Below are positions 12,901 through 18,500 of a DNA stretch of 64,000 bases, one piece after another. The position numbers and the translations under genes were made by a program. The first letter of the stretch is position 1; the number at the start of each line of letters is the position of its first letter. The notes below the pieces were generated by a model, which had not been told where the DNA came from, searched no databases, and was given only the letters and a program-made list of their open reading frames with translations. The stretch is from Candidatus Omnitrophota bacterium (lineage in GTDB: Bacteria > Omnitrophota > Omnitrophia > Omnitrophales > Aquincolibacteriaceae), in NCBI GenBank assembly GCA_020632475.1, contig JACKFM010000005.1:1-64000 (forward strand), given 5' to 3'.

Positions 12901-15139
12901 CCCTGTAACGATACGACTCGTTGGCAGCATCAAATCTGTCAATCGTCCTGCTTTTATACTGGCCGTTTTGTTCATATTCATAAAAATAGTAATAGTCTTG
13001 GACACCATTTAAATATTGGATCCCCTGATAACTCTGCTGTGCCCCAGTGCTGTAATAATGGTAGTGATGCTCGCTTGTCATCAAGGAGTCTGCAGAATAA
13101 ACGATAATGTCATAAACGGATTGAATCCCATTAAGATAATCCCAATGCCTTTCCTGTTGAACGACTCCCGTTGCATAGTAATAAAATGCATCCTTTCTTA
13201 AGATCTGCCCCTGGTCACTATAAGCCGTATCCTCAAGATAGGACAGAGTTCCGTCAGAATAGAATTTCTTGTACTTTTGGTGGAGTAAAATCTTATTTTC
13301 AGAGTATTCATTATTCCACTCCTGATAGACCACCCCTCCGGTAAAAGTCGAATAATTCCAAGTCTTGTTAGTTCCGTCGGGATAAAACGTTGTCTGCAGC
13401 TTATAAAGCTGCTTTCCGGCAGAATCATAGCTGTCGTAATCGCGGCTAATAACAATCTTATTCAGATATTGATAGATGTCTTTTTGACGCAGCTGCCCTG
13501 TTTCGTAATACGCAGTTGTGTTTTTATATAAGATTTGGCCGGTGTTATCATATTTAGTATCTTCAAGCGACTCTAGCTCACCGCTTGGGACAAAATATTT
13601 TTTGTATTGAGCATGAATCACGACATTATTTTCAAGATACTCGTTTTCCCAATGCTGGCGAACGGCACCGTTAACAAAAATCTTACGCTCATATGTCTTA
13701 TACTTTGCATTCGGATAATAAGTCGCATTCACTTCTTCGCTTTGCACTCCGTTCGAGTCAAAGACTTCGTAATGGCGCGAATTCAAAGCATTATCTTGAT
13801 ATACACAAGAATCATGGACATTTAATTGACCCGTATCATAATATCGAAATGAATCCTTGGCTAACATCTGACCCTGCTCATCATAGAGTGCTTCTTCTTT
13901 TTCTCTTAAAGACCCATCCGTATAGAATTTTTCAGTCATGATATTCTTTGGAGTTGTTCCGTCGCCGTAGTAATTAACGATGTAATACCAGGTCTTTGCG
14001 CCGTTGGAGTAATAATCCACTCGATAGGATAATCTTATCCCTTGGTCATCAAAAGTTCGCGTAATCCGGTACAAGAGATTGCCGTTACCGTCATAAGACT
14101 CCTGCGTCTGGCTGTCGCCTTTACGGAATGCCGTCTTCTGCGCATCAGAAGCTTCATTCAGGCGATCGGTCTCGGCAATAAATTCATTCAACAATCCGCG
14201 AACAAGTGTCTGATCCTGATCCCTGCTCTGATCGACGTTCAGATTCACGTCACTGATAAAAACCTCAAGTCCAACCGGCCTACCACTGTAAAGTTTTCCG
14301 GACCGGTTATAGGCATAGGCGCCTTTTGAACTGAGAACGTATTCGACTTTAGGGTCTTCGACCGCGGACTCAAGATCAAAAAGCGAGGGCCCGTCCTGGG
14401 CTTCGGCTGCGACATGCGTATGGGCAATCAGGTCAGCATTTTCTAGAAGCTCTTTGGCTGATTCGAGCATTTTGATCTCAGATTGATCGCCGCTTGTAAA
14501 AAGAACGATTTCACCATGAATCACGGCGATTCCTGTTTCAAAAGAAAGGGACTCCAGCGATTCGATATTTTCTTTAGTGAGTGATTTGACGATCACGGCT
14601 GTGGCATATTCGGGTCTTAGCTGTTCAATGGCGTCTTCAAATTCGTAACGGTCGTAGTCATATTGTGAGGACTGGGGACTGAGGACTGCTTGCCCGACTT
14701 CTTTTTGGCGGGAGGACTGAGTGCTCGGTTGCTCGTGAGATTGTTCAAGAAGGACTGTGGACTGAGGACTAAGGACTGAGTTACCCGGTTGTTCAAAAGC
14801 AAGAGATGCTGTTTGATTCTCATCCACAGAGCTTAAAGGGTTTTGATCATCGAGAAAATTCAGGCTGTCGGAGGCCTTACGAACATCCTCATAAGCGGCA
14901 GAAACTTCTTCGTCCGTCACCTCATCCAGAGTCTTGGTTAATTGATATTGACCGTTCGGGGCGGAGACCGGTGCAATCTCCTGCCCCCAGGCGGTCTGGG
15001 TGGTCGTAAAGGCAATAAGCACACTCCAGGCGGTGATCCGCAAAAAGGTTTGACGAAAAGCTTTGGTTTGAAGAGTGGTTTGTATGCGGGAAGAAGCAAG
15101 CTGGAAAAAACCGTTTAACTTTTCGATCTGCGCTTTCAC
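998..15139 (-). CDS. Giant RHS/SpvB-like secreted multidomain protein (4713 aa)
   Basis: The start is GTG with a GAGGTG ribosome site 4 bases upstream. Residues about 33-52 form a signal or anchor helix. In order: a JAMM/MPN-like motif (His240-x-His242, Ser252, Asp255, candidate Glu210); YwqK/MORN_2-like repeats (about 347-816); nine Ig-like repeats (about 879-1460); RHS-like DG-rich strands; six FG-GAP/VCBS-type repeats with DxNGDGxPDR calcium loops (about 2234-2647); more YD-type strands; a coiled coil (about 3277-3397); a C39-peptidase-like domain (His3664, Asp3689) without a clear catalytic Cys; a long Gly/Ala hydrophobic stretch (about 3764-4130); and an RHS-like tail without a recognised toxin. 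The layout resembles RHS/SpvB/TcB cell-surface or toxin-delivery proteins. Its substrate is unknown. The last third and the following lipoprotein gene look AT-richer than the centre. It lacks the xELR junction motif of the other two giants. Confidence 0.85.
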   Translation of the reverse strand: MKAQIEKLNGFFQLASSRIQTTLQTKAFRQTFLRITAWSVLIAFTTTQTAWGQEIAPVSAPNGQYQLTKTLDEVTDEEVSAAYEDVRKASDSLNFLDDQNPLSSVDENQTASLAFEQPGNSVLSPQSTVLLEQSHEQPSTQSSRQKEVGQAVLSPQSSQYDYDRYEFEDAIEQLRPEYATAVIVKSLTKENIESLESLSFETGIAVIHGEIVLFTSGDQSEIKMLESAKELLENADLIAHTHVAAEAQDGPSLFDLESAVEDPKVEYVLSSKGAYAYNRSGKLYSGRPVGLEVFISDVNLNVDQSRDQDQTLVRGLLNEFIAETDRLNEASDAQKTAFRKGDSQTQESYDGNGNLLYRITRTFDDQGIRLSYRVDYYSNGAKTWYYIVNYYGDGTTPKNIMTEKFYTDGSLREKEEALYDEQGQMLAKDSFRYYDTGQLNVHDSCVYQDNALNSRHYEVFDSNGVQSEEVNATYYPNAKYKTYERKIFVNGAVRQHWENEYLENNVVIHAQYKKYFVPSGELESLEDTKYDNTGQILYKNTTAYYETGQLRQKDIYQYLNKIVISRDYDSYDSAGKQLYKLQTTFYPDGTNKTWNYSTFTGGVVYQEWNNEYSENKILLHQKYKKFYSDGTLSYLEDTAYSDQGQILRKDAFYYYATGVVQQERHWDYLNGIQSVYDIIVYSADSLMTSEHHYHYYSTGAQQSYQGIQYLNGVQDYYYFYEYEQNGQYKSRTIDRFDAANESYRYRDYYEYVNGKLAARIYQVYTQGHMYQKLVYHYDSNGILRGKDDQRYTAGIKTESYYQTYDASGNPQSYYVIKFLSAPVVTESDYLFVYSVNDIVYEEQMNLTKGDNTIARTVLDSINLEWNVLFKDAIIDVLTDIPAKTNQNTLVIDYQALGEHQQKSFNLVEGENTLVISAVDAEGVEERKEFKVILDTQPPVIEITSNIPSVTNKENFIVEYTVDGQAMTKSFYLREGLNQLEITHADDVGNSTTVSRQVTLDTVAPVLEIISEVPARINHSRFVLEYKLDGESKTKFFDLNEGNNLIQISHTDTVGNNTSLSWGIELDTQGPVIEVTSAVPARTNTNTLTINYKLDGVLKTQSFNLNEGENTLEIKHADDLGNETVIHYTVTLDTTGPEIIAVTQVPDRTNQNSLNIDYTLDGVSKSKTFQLNEGGNTLTIDHQDDLGNHTIKVWTVELDTQGPSIEVTSEIPVKTRDLQMTVGYTLDGVAVSKTFELEEGQNVLEIKHADELGNETIVNLTVERDTQGPAIEVTSVVPARTNQSPLVIEYKLDGVSKSQSFALEEGDNAVEIRHADELGNETIVSYSVELDTTPPSVEVTSTVPQRTNQKNLVIEYQLDGVSKTKAFVLEEGQNTLEIKHADELGNATSLHYTIELDTQGPIVEVTSSQRVNHPDYELVYLVEGVEKKTAYTLIEGDNVLTIDETDTVGNHTVLQITVSYIYDGTFDLPDGTQLVYQNGLVIREISPDGTQKTYGTKGNIQSYQYASGVEIRYSEVSPYAIEFFAAEGNLIETIDHPEPTFADYAQALKVVRDGIDSYYQDGELVELITETGIHITNFVLDEESNIVQALMVYPDKTMDVIRGGALIRRIHPDGSFVDQTPDGLTVREGMDGTVESYSYEKNLSGDIDEVHAFTAEGEDVTYDALGILSRVQDANGNVLNYTRQDVLASDGSGTVEGYQLTLNVPEGTELDGKTMVEALYSPEGKTQRIIFHDGTTVEFNDQEQIETILDAEGNQTDYNYLETNGFTQGLNVSLNDTDLIYDQDGFLSEVQTASGTIERVANDKNGDGVIQPDELELILKFIDGNVLSDFELDADGNILKGLITTKEGIKQHIENGVLTGYETVDGKLYEMLGDQAVLSEWKFKDGTRVVYGGGKITEVLFPNGNRLHTIGFNNTSEVTQFVEEDADGTKKHFENNKLVRLITPEGNEIHYNTDGLAFEIVLADLSAGTGTEEAGLPAGGQAEAGGAVQKVDYVYNEDGSVKEARFYESHMYRTFDADGHLKELLLNGVSAQVENDEISKLFTRFGEVENPEWNPDAQISGDIVYEDGTVHTIIEGELVKSVRPDGTIVDYADGRVSRITIEGRSYELIYGDGLEGIKIKLLSEVNTPEYSLIPFLTNNGLAIQPEDTEKIASIFYMRTPFDSLQGDDPFQVILDQGQTLQLASRVQDSERGEVYEFGREYFPAWMNVDIQDQIDRNLGYINRFIMIDSDDNLPVQTADFVDMNGDGLPDRIFMDETQGVNYWWIQWNNGRGFDAPQKWDGIEWAEDYWMTNGKNSIRFFEGRHPHVLGDLFDINGDGRPDRVFQELMGTPEWYVQINNGHGFEPSVIWEGNVHPVSQWNFETKYASEVRNNELHTGVQEMIADMVDLDGDGLLDRVIRSYVEPFTHWFFQKNTGTGFEDAVIWEGVDDSFYPASPSIGGSLSWYDDRGQLIVDLAGLYDMNGDAKPDRVLLKNSNPADPDSAMEWYVQFNNGSGFDEAVLWDDNVRALPGAPYAKSATAITAFRGWNEPRNILITLRDVTGDGLPDRVTVDQDDANAQGSWWVEVNTGTTFADAVQWTGIYGTSTAETSIGQDFMNFRSNPDGGVAGPHGRSPGYVTQTTDLQDINGDGILDRVIFPIGNPNWLVQFGTGSGFLPVQEMQIEGLQSMAPKEINTVRYDSVHVGLKSEQNMPTGGAVRIQLRDPDDSESLQEWTLTGLTIDWQDFYLPLDTAKPNASQIKIEYLAAEGGELMAIYVDDLTFTSMRPDASTDWLDRMLTESNVLAEVHSDRTQTLAQYLGLREAENAQDFDWSRLLNAEVRINFNDSDQVDEFETAYGTVSKIENNQVVESTMTDGTVIHFDTAVIPDSIGNPNQTTQTITRTDGTTETVQAAYGRVREVTGTDGNTLHYSYEYTAAGDEITVVYDPVSGRTERYRDFEIKGTKQSLLISRTEANGITTQYTYNEFGDLAKTEIVYKGRVRQTFIHGVSEAGNSTVTTEDGTVEEYDADGQIVSHITPEGYRYSHDFGTAKQAVTSYQTETITLADGTTLEVEVPIVDLVDCTENCEDIHRVTLDSYTSETGEYAEYEGGILKSLRLNAAQQLQASALSPQSSNLMGQVTISFDQIATQSSINSETGLEETQTTLLAATVMHEDGTVTEFRNGEPYSITSATGRVIDIQKENGEFINPNESAVFHYEQAQKLWNETVLAKWNEFQLSDSLAIHMEYDMDGALLVRQYAEGVTEVYEEGHIRQILAKDNERLIHYDYDDDGNIIKIDMEGSRRRLDTAVIKLRAEISVENEKAMANIAEREQVLNQTIEGEYITTRDNLLRKRRELEDKKQEIGGISVKGKQARGIIGNALSQIQGGIDQINRALDSLATQRQEALEQLTEQVAQASADLEAQTEDAYRRIDNEEVTAKHGLSKQELIPVINHWYREIMGREASDEDFEMWLPVIEEEVLQEATEEEEAKVRLSLTNTDFSVDALKDYLLNSQEYSERQAEVNAIKTLVKSEIDRYLGLSEAEQLAFAQALGMDSDVIASTDINGAKQSLSVAEADAIKAWIDSQTLHFGQSAFLSLEALLESEGIAYNRVDLAVSLILIDVLTGTITPLEQGDLILSLYAMRTYAATLGIDLQASKMSYDALKALVEQDLAANGQARVVVHIDERHYVIVTGISQSTDEDGNVIEEITYIDPSAGREDNLQQFTISKEDFLKKWLNSAAVFTNPETNTAIEAGYVLSARGPPQSYAAQTRSLTTPEQMRVRGAFFGLIVFAIVAIAHAVVAAVAAVVAAIVTLIAGIITGIGTILGGIGSFFSGILAGDFVAAFHGLFVGILNGLVQIGTAFINAAQAFTSVFVNSTGLSGTAFGNAITGTGLAAKFTTALVVGFELQGLGYALKGLGLSPKIAGTITAGASLLTGVGAFASASLLSSVGVAGALGFIASGTADLLSLHTNLSPTLSNVIGIGTSALGAFAGGFTGIGEGLAGIGAGINALKSSVPSLLVNFAGTGITAVGNAIGLDWRISSLISVPLRASVGGIIDGIGSGVGAGQLLQDISSSILGGAVAVGAEILLNAIDAPPIIQGLGGVFIAGIVDGLIPQRMIPDTEVGGQIQGPITTRKGILAGIKDAFSKAATDFVSNAILGITTLGTLIEEKGFKGAMDEFIGASLKRSTIESLYVSTTDIADYAFQKFENEATTYTLNGREVKEIVMDASGQRAVMVFDAETNNLVRLEENGRTLEGDLRVGSDGRVIVFDGSETSLGGDGSLRHSVYVDGKLMLHQDIRDGVHLDYYARSGSSLKINQDGSLHEGILENIGTGTKYVVKDSRVYEIIERIDSYKNESGSVQDVLSYQYDEGIGELKKVIDEHGNVVSASINLKNNTEFQVDPEKLKNMTLEAAAGDSQGVIMTTEDGQTIIFSVDGKVIFTDDPEGFLQRARDGMRTATHGIEVGEDKVYDYQDEASGNFVKQYGSTDATDIKNNIDDERASYSADHGGNMPSVQQDLVKLSVKTQKLQNNPYVLEHSQTHSIVYDGSAQGAKIRIGQSGDLTLVTTEKSNFTQENGLESFALAGNTTRLLDHVTVGTSVGVGGKVDLLAGLPDPNRPASIQNNIEFSILAKTSLNTTEAEAALVFQTKVRLNGYLHTEEIKIKAGVSAGDDDFQKQINQIFDKLSGNTSADEPFILDIQTILDQGVLGMQGMDASVNDQIRAAGSQVLLSLQG
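5807..5834. repeat. In-frame heptanucleotide repeat (TGAGGAC family)
   Basis: Four consecutive 7-base units, TGAGGAC, TGAGGAC, TGAGGGC and TGAGGCT on the plus strand, lie inside the giant gene. They are read on the coding strand as a Leu-Ser-Pro-Gln-Ser type peptide. The same units occur between glyA and nrdR, so this is a genome-level repeat rather than a protein motif. Confidence 0.85.
6531..6551. repeat. Intragenic perfect palindrome, in frame
   Basis: ATTCCCGA and TCGGGAAT form perfect 8-base arms around a 5-base loop inside the giant gene. The coding strand reads VIPDSIGNPNQ. The segment looks like a palindromic repeat inserted in frame between RHS-like strands. Confidence 0.7.
7200..8440 (-). 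repeat. Six FG-GAP/VCBS-like calcium-loop repeats in the giant protein
   Basis: Six copies of a unit that begins with D-[M/I/L/V]-[N/D/T]-GD-[G/A]-x-x-DRV and continues to a W-x-x-Q/V-x-N-x-G-x-x-F phrase. The first copy here is DMNGDGLPDRI and the last is DINGDGILDRV. Loops of this kind bind calcium in integrin-alpha and SpvB/TcB propellers. Copies are protein-level repeats, diverged at the DNA level. Confidence 0.85.
9183..9255 (-). repeat. Low-complexity in-frame insert with palindrome
   Basis: A GC-rich Gly/Ala/Glu stretch (phrase EEAGLPAGGQAEAGG) interrupts the RHS-like region. It contains a perfect palindrome, GGCGGGC-AA-GCCCGCC, at 9209-9224. A related phrase, GLPDGQAEK, precedes a junction motif in the 3082-residue protein, so this may be a mobile palindromic element shared between the giant genes. 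Confidence 0.55.
10762..12505 (-). repeat. Nine tandem Ig-like repeats in the giant protein
   Basis: Nine copies of an about 65-residue unit, each opening with a phrase like V-P-A-R-T-N-Q, then Y-x-L-D-G-V-x-K, F-x-L-x-E-G-x-N-x-L-x-I-x-H-A-D-x-L-G-N and closing with V-x-L-D-T-x-x-P. This is the pattern of bacterial Ig-like stalk domains in surface fibres. The last copy is shorter and most diverged. Confidence 0.85.
12690..14098 (-). repeat. YwqK/MORN_2-like tyrosine-rich repeats in the giant protein
   Basis: About 470 residues of short strand-turn units with phrases such as YYETGQLRQKD, KFYSDGTLSYLED and YYSTGAQQSYQ. The Tyr/Gly pattern resembles toxin-antitoxin YwqK (MORN_2) and RHS YD repeats. 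They lie between the JAMM-like region and the Ig-like stalk. Confidence 0.75.
14666..14783. repeat. Cluster of TGAGGAC-family heptanucleotide repeats in frame
   Basis: Heptads occur at 14666-14686 (TGAGGAC, TGGGGAC, TGAGGAC) and again at 14756-14783 (TGTGGAC, TGAGGAC, TAAGGAC, TGAGTTA), with a weaker unit near 14711. They encode VLSPQSS and VLSPQST in the low-complexity stretch between the signal peptide and the JAMM-like domain. Confidence 0.8.
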
Positions 15140-15281
15140 TTTGCACCTCGTGAAAATTTTGGAAGTTGGGTTTTGCTCTAATGCATTCGGAACAGGTTTC
15201 CGAAAAAAAGCACTTCCGTTTTAACGCTAGCACCGCGTATATTTCGCGGCACAAGCATCTCTAACAATTTCAAAAGACGAA

Positions 15282-15310
15282 ATTGAAGAGTTGCTAGGTC
15301 GAATTGTCAA
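15282..15310 (-). promoter_or_regulatory. Candidate sigma-70 promoter of the 4713-aa gene
   Basis: On the minus strand a perfect TTGACA (15310-15305) is followed after 17 bases by TTCAAT (15287-15282), four of six matches to the -10 consensus. Transcription would begin near 15275, leaving a leader of about 135 bases before the GTG start. One of the GTTGCTAG sequences lies inside the spacer. Confidence 0.45.
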
Positions 15311-15487
15311 ACATTCGTGAAACTTAAAACCGTGTTGCTAGCACTGAATTTTTAAATCTCAAAACGAACGCAATAAGTTAATCATTAAAGAAATCTAAAG
15401 TCAATACGATTGCAAAAAATTTTTGACTTTTTTTCGAAAGGAGACCGACAGATCGCGACAAAAACTAGCAACCTGAAACAGAGGATT

Positions 15488-15508
15488 TTTTGAAATCTCG
15501 TTTCAAAA
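15488..15508 (-). terminator. Weak AT-rich hairpin downstream of the 4660-aa gene
   Basis: Perfect 8-base arms TTTTGAAA and TTTCAAAA with a 5-base loop, about 60 bases after the stop codon. There is no GC-rich stem and no clear U-tract, so terminator activity is only possible. Confidence 0.25.
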
Positions 15509-15567
15509 CTTTTAAAAGACTTTTATTTGAATTGACTGGGGAAGTTCACCGGACGGCGTGCGTTACA

Positions 15568-18500
15568 TTAAGCCGACTGACCGACGTAGGTATAAGTCGA
15601 AATGAGTTGCGAAATAATGCGGGATTGCTGGGTGGCAACAAATTGATCGAAGGCGCTTTGATTGCGAAGAATAGACTCTTGAGAGGAATCCAGGAGCATA
15701 ATGGCTGAGACCACACGTCCGGGTTCTTCATCACCCGCATCATAGTCAACAGCATAAAAAAAATCAGTTTTGTCCCATGACTGTTTGAGGAGCTCAGCCC
15801 AGGCTGATGCAATCCCCTGCTTACCGATGCTGAGCACTTTGCGGTCTGCGGGGTTAAAAACAGTTCCGGGATTTACAAACCGCACATTCGGAAGATTCTG
15901 AAGCCTTCCGTATTGCGCCGTAATTTTGGAGTCTTCATTAGCTGAACGAATATCGTTAATGGCCAACTCAACCGCATGATTGGCTTTAGCGGTCATCAGC
16001 AGGGATTCAATTTCGCGCCGCTGAATTTCGCTAAGGCCGTAAGTCCAGGTTTGGATGTCGACAGGAATCACATAACGATTTTTTAATTCGGAAACAACGG
16101 TACGAATATTTTTATCGACTTTAAAAGAAGAAACGGTGGGGGCAATGCGTAATTCCGATTTTGCCTTCGCTTCCTGCCTTTCCCGGCGGGCCTGTTCAAC
16201 TTTAGCCCTCGCAATCTGTTGACGTTCCAAAAACCTTTGAGCTTGTTCAATCAATTCAACATGCTCCGGTTTCATCGGTTTACCCGGCCGGTTCATTTTG
16301 AGCTCTAAGACAGTCAGCTCCGCCTGAATTGCCTGAATCTGACGCGGCAATTCCATCTTAAAACCGTCATCATCCTCACCCGCCAAGGCACTCTGCAGGC
16401 GGCTTATCCTTAAATCCAGCGCCCGTTTGGGCTCCTGCTTCTTTTTCTTTTTAGGTTCTTCTACAACAACATCTTCGGGCATGAGAGTCGAATGACTGGG
16501 GTCATAATCAAGATGAAACGAATTCACATCCCCGTCGGATTCTTCATCAACATGAGCGGCATCCTCTTCGCTCCTCATTAGAAAAGTATCAAATTCACTG
16601 GCACGCTCATAGCGGTTATGTTTACGGAAAAAATCCTGCGCATAATCTTCGACACGGGCCATAAACCCATAATTCCAGTCATATTTTCTTTCGGCAATTC
16701 GTCTCAGATTATCCGCTGCTCCAGAATGGTTTTCATAAACCAGATATCCATTCGAACCCTCCACAAACTTTGAAGCCGATACAGTCTGAAAATAAGCCCT
16801 CACCTGAGCTGCATCGGCCCAATCTGAAGCCCTGATATCACCATGCCCCTCGCTCTCCCAATCTTCGTCTTCATCGGGGATAAACCGGACCACTTCAATC
16901 GATGCTATGCCCCGGGCCGGATTGCCAATCTTGTGATTCTCCGCAACAATTTTGACAAAACCGTTCCCTTCGGCAAGGGCGTTGTAATAGCCGTCTACTT
17001 TTCCGACGACAAGTGTGCGGTTACCGTCTTCAGGATTTTCCTGAAATACCCCGGTTTGAATGGAATCTTTGAGTTCTTCTAAGAGGGCGCTAATCTGGCC
17101 GGGACTGGCATCGGTTGTGATCATCAGGTTCAAATCGCTGTATTCGCGAATCGCCAGACCAAAAACCCCCATCCCCGAAATCGCATGAATAGCCAGGTTT
17201 TCAATTTCTAGCCGCTGGGTCAAGGCATCTAAATCCGCAGTGCCTCTAAACCATTTTTCAAGATTCCGGGCAAGCGTTTCTTTTTCAGGGTTAAGAATGA
17301 CCGGAAGTTCCCGGTCATGATCAACTGCATCCTGCCCGAGGGCGCGGTCAAAGTCATCATATTTACTGTCCGCAGCGCTTACGGAAGCCGGCGGTTGATC
17401 GCTTTTAGGCGCTGCGGCTTCGTCATCCACAGACATCTGATCAAAGACCCTATGACTGGGATCAAAGTCTATTGTAAATTCTGATGTTGCATCCGGCTGA
17501 TCATCAGTTTCCGCTGCCCCGACTAAATCCGCAACGGCTTCGTCCCTATTCGGATGCACAAGTTCCCCGGACAAAATTCTTTGGCCAACTTCACGGTGTC
17601 TCTGATCGACGGCCGCTTTAATCAGATCGGGAATTCCTCCTGATCGAACAGAATCCCTTTCCTGCTCATCACGGCGGGCCGTTGCAAAAAGAATAGAAAA
17701 AATGCCCTGATCTGAATCGTCATCCGGGCTTTTCAACACATTGGCTTTCCCACCGCGATCATTCGAGGATCTTCTTTCACTATTCGCAATTTTTCTCATT
17801 TGTGCTTCAATCCGTGTTTCCACGGTATCACTGAGCGATACCGTTCTTTTGTCATGCCACTCCGTTACAGCTTCAACCATAAGCATATTTCCGACAGAAA
17901 TCAATTCAGCATAATAGTGATCGTCCCATGTCCGCCCGTAACGATTCTTTTTGGCAATCCGGTTGATCACCGGGATAAAAGACTCCATCAGTGTCTGATA
18001 GGCCGAGCCGTCACCGGCCTTCCACCTGTACCATAATTCCATACGGGCATCATTATCAAGATCAAGTTCTTCATAATCTTTCGTCTGCTCCAGCCAGGCT
18101 TTGGGTGCCCACTCGTTGTTCCAGACCGGGTAGTTCTTAGGCCGGGGAATCTGGTAGCGTTCACTCAACCGTCTATTCCAGCGGCTCCGGGCATTCATCC
18201 ATCCCGAATCATTCAGAAGCTCATCGGCCGGACGCCCCGTCATATAGTCCCATACCGATTGCAAATCTGGGAATCTTATTTCCCGCTTAACTGTTCTCAG
18301 TGAAGTGTCCAGACTTGTCACAAAATAAGGTGCCTGCTGCGGGTCATATTTCACTTTCTGCTGATAAAGAACTTCCATCACATTAAAGACTCTGCGCTTT
18401 TGAGCGGCTTCGCTAAAAACAAGCGGTAGCAGATCCTCGCTGAGGTTGATGATCTGTGTTTCAATGCCTTCAGATATAATTTCAATCCGCTGATTATCTT

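Larger units (their letters stand above)
15140..15567. other. Long intergenic region between two giant genes
   Basis: No gene is visible in these 428 bases. The region is AT-rich and holds a candidate promoter (15282-15310), an AT-rich hairpin just after the 4660-residue gene, a small CCGCG/CGCGG hairpin near 15233-15250, and four copies of a CTAGCA-type sequence at 15227-15233, 15290-15297 (GTTGCTAG), 15334-15344 (GTTGCTAGCAC) and 15465-15472 (CTAGCAAC). These may be an operator set for the 4713-residue gene. Confidence 0.55.

Noticed and set aside
17080..17220. Nucleotidyltransferase domain in the 4660-aa giant (phrase SGMGVFGLAIREYSDLNL)
   Set aside because: It loosely recalls the G-S and D-x-D pattern of pol-beta-type transferases, but the second Asp is missing (SDLNL), so the match is too weak to claim.
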